Assembly: GCA_022482815.1 (NCBI GenBank)
Contig: JAKVOM010000001.1
Location: 1,364,001-1,428,000, forward strand
DNA: 64,000 nt
Reading direction: 5' to 3'
Source: Acidaminococcus sp.
GTDB lineage: Bacteria > Bacillota > Negativicutes > Acidaminococcales > Acidaminococcaceae
This document shows, in pieces, positions 60,822 through 64,000 of this stretch (position 1 is the first letter of the stretch; each line of letters opens with the position of its first letter). The translations under genes and the position numbers were made by a program. The notes beneath the pieces were generated by a model, which saw only the letters and a list, made by a program, of their open reading frames with translations, ran no database searches and was not told the DNA's origin.

Positions 60822-61430
60822 ATGAACAAAAAAATGATGATCGTCATGGCAGCCGCCCTTACAGCGGCTTTGCCTTATGCGGCAGAAGCAAAAACGACTC
60901 CGTCGGGGGTTAGTGGCGTCATCAATACTCCTTCCGCGTACACGGGACATGTCGGCCGGTTATCCATCGGTTATGATATGACGAAGGATGAACAAAATCT
61001 GCGCGGAAACGTGACGCTGCCGCTGGGACTGCAGGTAGCAGGCAGTCGTGTGGATCCGAAGCACGGAGATATCTACAGTACGGTAAGTGCCAAGTGGAAT
61101 CTGATCAAGGAAACTCCCATCACGCCGGCGATCGCAGTCGGCGGAGATGATCTCGGCGATGAAAAAGACCGGCGCGGGTACATCGTTGCCAGCAAGGCGC
61201 TGCCTTATGGTATCAAAATTCATGGCGGTATTGGGACGGACCAATACAAGCATGGATTCGGAGCTCTCGAAAAAGATATCAAACTGGGCAGTCAGACGAT
61301 GACGCTTATGGGTGAATATGACGGCAGTCATTTCAACTATGGCGCGTCGCTGCCGCTTGCTAAATTCACTACGGCTGAAATCGGCGTTCGTACACATCAC
61401 CTCTACGGGAATTTGAATTTTACTTTTTGA
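60822..61430 (+). CDS. Small outer-membrane barrel-like protein (YjbH-like fold)
   Basis: 202 aa. Signal peptide (MIVMAAALTAALPYAAEA), then VSGVINTPSAYTGHVGRLSI and alternating strands to a terminal Phe (YGNLNFTF), as in integral outer-membrane proteins. The first mature segment recalls YjbH/CsgG-associated proteins, weakly. It lies between lpxD and the acyltransferase. Start 60822; the longer ORF runs into lpxD. Confidence 0.6.
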   Translation: MNKKMMIVMAAALTAALPYAAEAKTTPSGVSGVINTPSAYTGHVGRLSIGYDMTKDEQNLRGNVTLPLGLQVAGSRVDPKHGDIYSTVSAKWNLIKETPITPAIAVGGDDLGDEKDRRGYIVASKALPYGIKIHGGIGTDQYKHGFGALEKDIKLGSQTMTLMGEYDGSHFNYGASLPLAKFTTAEIGVRTHHLYGNLNFTF

Positions 61431-61447
61431 AAAAAATAGCAAAGTGC

Positions 61448-61486
61448 CCGGTGGTGAGTGCTTGGCCGCTCGTCACCGGTTTTTTA
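61448..61486 (+). terminator. Terminator after the small outer-membrane protein gene
   Basis: CCGGTGGTGAG and CTCGTCACCGG pair with one or two mismatches, then TTTTTT. The 61487-61614 leader of the acyltransferase gene holds a further AAAGC.../GCTTT hairpin. Confidence 0.7.
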
Positions 61487-61614
61487 TGAAGGGGTCTGAC
61501 AAATCCTGAAAAGCGAATCTGTAAGACCTGCAATGCACAGGCATGGTTCAAGGGGCTTTTCAATGATCTGATAGCTTTCAGATTGCCTGTCAATTTGATA
61601 AGGGAGGGGACGCA

Positions 61615-62514
61615 ATGCTTGCGTATAACCTCGTAAAAATGATAAGCCGAATTGTGTGCGCTCAGCCGCAGTGCCTTAACAGGGCACTTGCTTCCGCTGT
61701 CGGTGAGCTTGGCTGGCATGTGGTTCCGGCGTGGCGGCAGTATATGGCCGTTCAGAACATTAAGGAATGTCTTGGTGTACCAGAAGCAGAAGCCCGGCGT
61801 ATTGCCAAGGAAAGTGTGACCCGTTTCGGACGGATGCTGGTGGAAGTACTTCGGTATCCCCTTATTACCAAGGACAATTTCCGCGAGCTTGTTCATTTTG
61901 AAGGATTGGAATATCTGGAGCAGGCTTATGCCGAAGGACACGGCGTCATCATGTGTACGGCACATTATGGCAACTGGGAGATGCTGGGCGCGTCGATGGC
62001 GCTCCTTGGTTATCCGATTTTGTCCATCACCCGTAAACAAAATAACGGGGACATGGACCGCTTCATCAATGACTACCGGCAGATGGTCGGTCAGCACGTG
62101 ACGTATAATCACGGTAATAACAGCATGCTGACTATCGGACGGTATCTCAAGGAAAAACATCTGGTAGGAATTTTGTATGACCAGGATTCGGCCCATACAG
62201 GCGAACACCTTGAATTTTTTGGCAAGCCTTCCCGCGTACCTGACGGGGCGGCACATCTGGCGAGAGTCTTTAAAGCGCCGATTGTGCCTCTTTTTATGCA
62301 CAACAATGACGACGGCACACTGACCGCTGTCATCCATCCTCCTCTCCATGCTGTAAAGACAGCTGACCGCAAAGAGAATGTTCATGTTATAATGAGAGAG
62401 TTGATAGCGATTGCGGAAGATGAAATCCGCCGTGACCCTGCCATGTGGTTTTGGGTTCACGATCGTTGGAAGGATGGACGGGAGAGATATAAAAAATATA
62501 AGGAAGGTGTCTGA
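61615..62514 (+). CDS. lpxL: Lipid A acyltransferase, LpxL/HtrB family
   Basis: 299 aa. Catalytic HYGNWE motif (His-x4-Glu, near residue 120), then ILSITRKQNNGDMDRFINDY and LVGILYDQDS. Adds secondary acyl chains to Kdo-lipid A precursors. Basic C-terminus (RWKDGRERYKKYKEG). Located 5 bases before lpxC. Confidence 0.9.
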   Translation: MLAYNLVKMISRIVCAQPQCLNRALASAVGELGWHVVPAWRQYMAVQNIKECLGVPEAEARRIAKESVTRFGRMLVEVLRYPLITKDNFRELVHFEGLEYLEQAYAEGHGVIMCTAHYGNWEMLGASMALLGYPILSITRKQNNGDMDRFINDYRQMVGQHVTYNHGNNSMLTIGRYLKEKHLVGILYDQDSAHTGEHLEFFGKPSRVPDGAAHLARVFKAPIVPLFMHNNDDGTLTAVIHPPLHAVKTADRKENVHVIMRELIAIAEDEIRRDPAMWFWVHDRWKDGRERYKKYKEGV

Positions 62515-62519
62515 CCCTG

Positions 62520-63848
62520 ATGATTACAGAAAAACAACACACTTTGCTGGGGCCGGTATCTTGTGACGGGGTAGGTCTTCATTCGGGAAAACTCGTGAAG
62601 ATGACATTGGTTCCGGCACCGGTGGATACAGGTATTGTATTTGTCAGAACAGATTTGGACGGAAGGCCGACAGTCAAGGCGTCGGCTGAGAATGTTTCCG
62701 ATACGACACGAGCGACTACGCTCTCGCAGAATGGTGCCAAAGTAACCACTATCGAACACGTCATGGCAGCGCTTGCTATCCTGAAAATCGATAACTGTTA
62801 CATTGAAATGGACAGCGCAGAGCCTCCCGTAGGGGATGGCAGTGCCAAGGGATTTATCGATCCTATCCTCAAGGTTGGGATAAAGGAACAGGAAAAGGCC
62901 CGATGCGTTTATGATATCGACCACGCCTTTAGTCACTATGATGGGGACCGCTCCATTGTCGTGCTTCCGTACAACGGGTTCCGCATTACCTTTACTTCCA
63001 TCAATCCTCATCCGCTTTTGGGAACTCAGGTGATGGACATTGAGGATCAGGGCGATGCCCTCGCCAAAGAAGTGGGACCGGCACGGACCGTGGCCTTTGA
63101 AGAAGAAATTGCCCAGCTTCAAAAAATGGGACTGGGTTTGGGCGGCAACCTGGATAATGTGGTAGTCTTCAGTAAAGATGGCATCCTTTCCAAGCCGCGC
63201 TTTAAAGATGAACTGATTCGCCATAAGATTCTGGATGTAATCGGTGATATGTATCTGCTTGGACCGATTCACGCGCATATCATCTGCATGAAATCCGGTC
63301 ATGCTTTTAATGACAACGTTTCGCGGCAGATTGCCGCTTACAGAAAAAAGCAGGAACACAAATCTCGTCATACCGTGTGTTCCCAGGAGATTAAGACAAG
63401 GAGTAAGAACATGATTACGTTAGGCATTCAAGAAATTCAAAAAATCCTTCCCCATCGTTACCCGATGCTGCTCGTTGACCGCATTGTCGAACTGGAACCG
63501 ATGAAACGTGCCGTCGGCATCAAAAATATCACCTTCAATGAACCGCAGTTTATGGGACATTTCCCAAACAACCCGATTATGCCGGGCGTGCTGCTGATTG
63601 AAGCTATGGCTCAGGTCGGCGGCGTTACGCTGCTGTATCCGGAAGAAAACCGCGGCAAGATTGCTGTTTTCGGCAAGATTGACAAAGTTCGTTTCCGCCG
63701 TCCGATCAAACCGGGCGATCAGCTGGTAACGACGGCAATCATTACCAAAATCAAAGGAACTATGGGTGTAGCTCATTGTGAAGGTACTGTAGATGGAGAA
63801 CCTGCCTGCGAGGGAGATTTCTTCTTTGCACTCACGGACAATAAGTAA
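62520..63848 (+). CDS. lpxC: LpxC-FabZ fusion: UDP-3-O-acyl-GlcNAc deacetylase + 3-hydroxyacyl-ACP dehydratase
   Basis: 442 aa. Residues 1-278 are LpxC: KQHTLLGPVSCDGVGLHSGK, zinc ligand in TIEHVMAALAIL, and KILDVIGDMYLLG with a final HAFNDNVSRQIA. A 20-residue basic linker (KSRHTVCSQEIKTRSKN) leads to complete FabZ (299-442): ILPHRYPMLLVDRIVEL and FMGHFPNNPIMPGVLLIEAM with catalytic His and Glu. An ATG at 63411 with AAGGAG seven bases upstream would allow separate FabZ as well. Fusions of this kind are known from Bacteroidota. Confidence 0.95.
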   Translation: MITEKQHTLLGPVSCDGVGLHSGKLVKMTLVPAPVDTGIVFVRTDLDGRPTVKASAENVSDTTRATTLSQNGAKVTTIEHVMAALAILKIDNCYIEMDSAEPPVGDGSAKGFIDPILKVGIKEQEKARCVYDIDHAFSHYDGDRSIVVLPYNGFRITFTSINPHPLLGTQVMDIEDQGDALAKEVGPARTVAFEEEIAQLQKMGLGLGGNLDNVVVFSKDGILSKPRFKDELIRHKILDVIGDMYLLGPIHAHIICMKSGHAFNDNVSRQIAAYRKKQEHKSRHTVCSQEIKTRSKNMITLGIQEIQKILPHRYPMLLVDRIVELEPMKRAVGIKNITFNEPQFMGHFPNNPIMPGVLLIEAMAQVGGVTLLYPEENRGKIAVFGKIDKVRFRRPIKPGDQLVTTAIITKIKGTMGVAHCEGTVDGEPACEGDFFFALTDNK

Positions 63849-63863
63849 GGGGGAGTGATTTGA

Positions 63864-64000
63864 ATGGCAGATTCTAGTATGATACATGATACGGCAATCA
63901 TCGCACCTGGTGCTGAGATAGGTCCTAATGTAAAAATCGGCCCATATGCCATTATTGGCGAACACGTTAAAATCGGGGAAGGTACAATCATTCACCCGCA
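63864..64000 (+). CDS. lpxA: UDP-N-acetylglucosamine acyltransferase, 5' part (cut by window edge)
   Basis: 45 codons visible: [20 protein letters not shown] followed by hexapeptide repeats ([21 protein letters not shown]). This is the start of LpxA, first enzyme of lipid A synthesis. GGGGGAG precedes the ATG. Its place after lpxC/fabZ is the usual order. Confidence 0.9.
   Translation, partial: MADSSMIHDTAIIAPGAEIGPNVKIGPYAIIGEHVKIGEGTIIHP

Overview
The window looks like a chromosomal segment of a diderm Firmicute of the class Negativicutes, most likely an Acidaminococcus- or Phascolarctobacterium-like organism (genus is inference). It combines Firmicute traits (strong GGAGG ribosome binding sites, a BofA-like protein, an LTA-synthase-like enzyme, a small SRP RNA, XRE/ImmA prophage control) with a full outer-membrane toolkit (BamA, TamB, TolC, MlaEFD, Skp-like proteins, LpxC/LpxD/LpxA and an LpxL-type acyltransferase).

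Layout. 1-2275: lysogeny end of a prophage or integrative element. It has the start of a tyrosine integrase, two membrane proteins, an ImmA-like protease and a CI-like repressor facing a Cro-like gene across a set of inverted-repeat operators, plus a probable plus-strand small RNA. It breaks off at a remnant of an IS200/IS605 right end. 2483-5318: alr and a GlcD-type FAD oxidase. 5538-5894: SRP RNA and tRNA-Ser(GGA) on the minus strand with a perfect-spacing promoter. 6071-9019: dnaX-ybaB-recR. 9042-12704: bofA, gtrA, a lipid kinase and an LTA-synthase-like enzyme. 12843-15122: MATE pump and an orphan PheC-like periplasmic protein.

15495-25526 is an accessory catabolic island: TIM-barrel isomerase, RidA-like deaminase, Na+/solute symporter, four-subunit 2-oxoacid:ferredoxin oxidoreductase, YitT protein, class III CoA-transferase, TauE/SafE exporter, FadR-type regulator, a 4-OT-like tautomerase and an internally deleted ornithine cyclodeaminase remnant. 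Together they suggest uptake of an amino- or hydroxy-acid-like substrate, deamination or isomerisation to a 2-oxoacid, ferredoxin-linked oxidative decarboxylation to an acyl-CoA, and CoA recycling. The substrate cannot be read from sequence. A split chromate transporter and an IS200/IS605 element follow (25589-28520).

28609-38680: a C39-like peptidase, WecA/TagO and WecB (undecaprenyl-linked glycan initiation) and the F1Fo ATP synthase operon, in which a delta subunit lacking its N-terminal domain is fused to alpha. 39038-45689: murA, mreB and three exported proteins (phosphodiester glycosidase-like, small lipoyl-fold protein, SpoIVB-like S55 peptidase) separated by mosaic intergenic repeats. 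46186-64000: envelope biogenesis block mlaE-mlaF-mlaD(with C-terminal barrel)-tolC-tamB-bamA-three Skp-like genes-lpxD-small OMP-lpxL-lpxC::fabZ-lpxA (cut by the window edge).

The best candidates for new biology are the delta/alpha ATP synthase fusion with an unusual Asp in the c ring, the LpxC-FabZ fusion with an internal fabZ ribosome site, the FadR-linked catabolic island with shared operator-like motifs, the prophage small RNA, and a structured RNA between mreB and its downstream gene.
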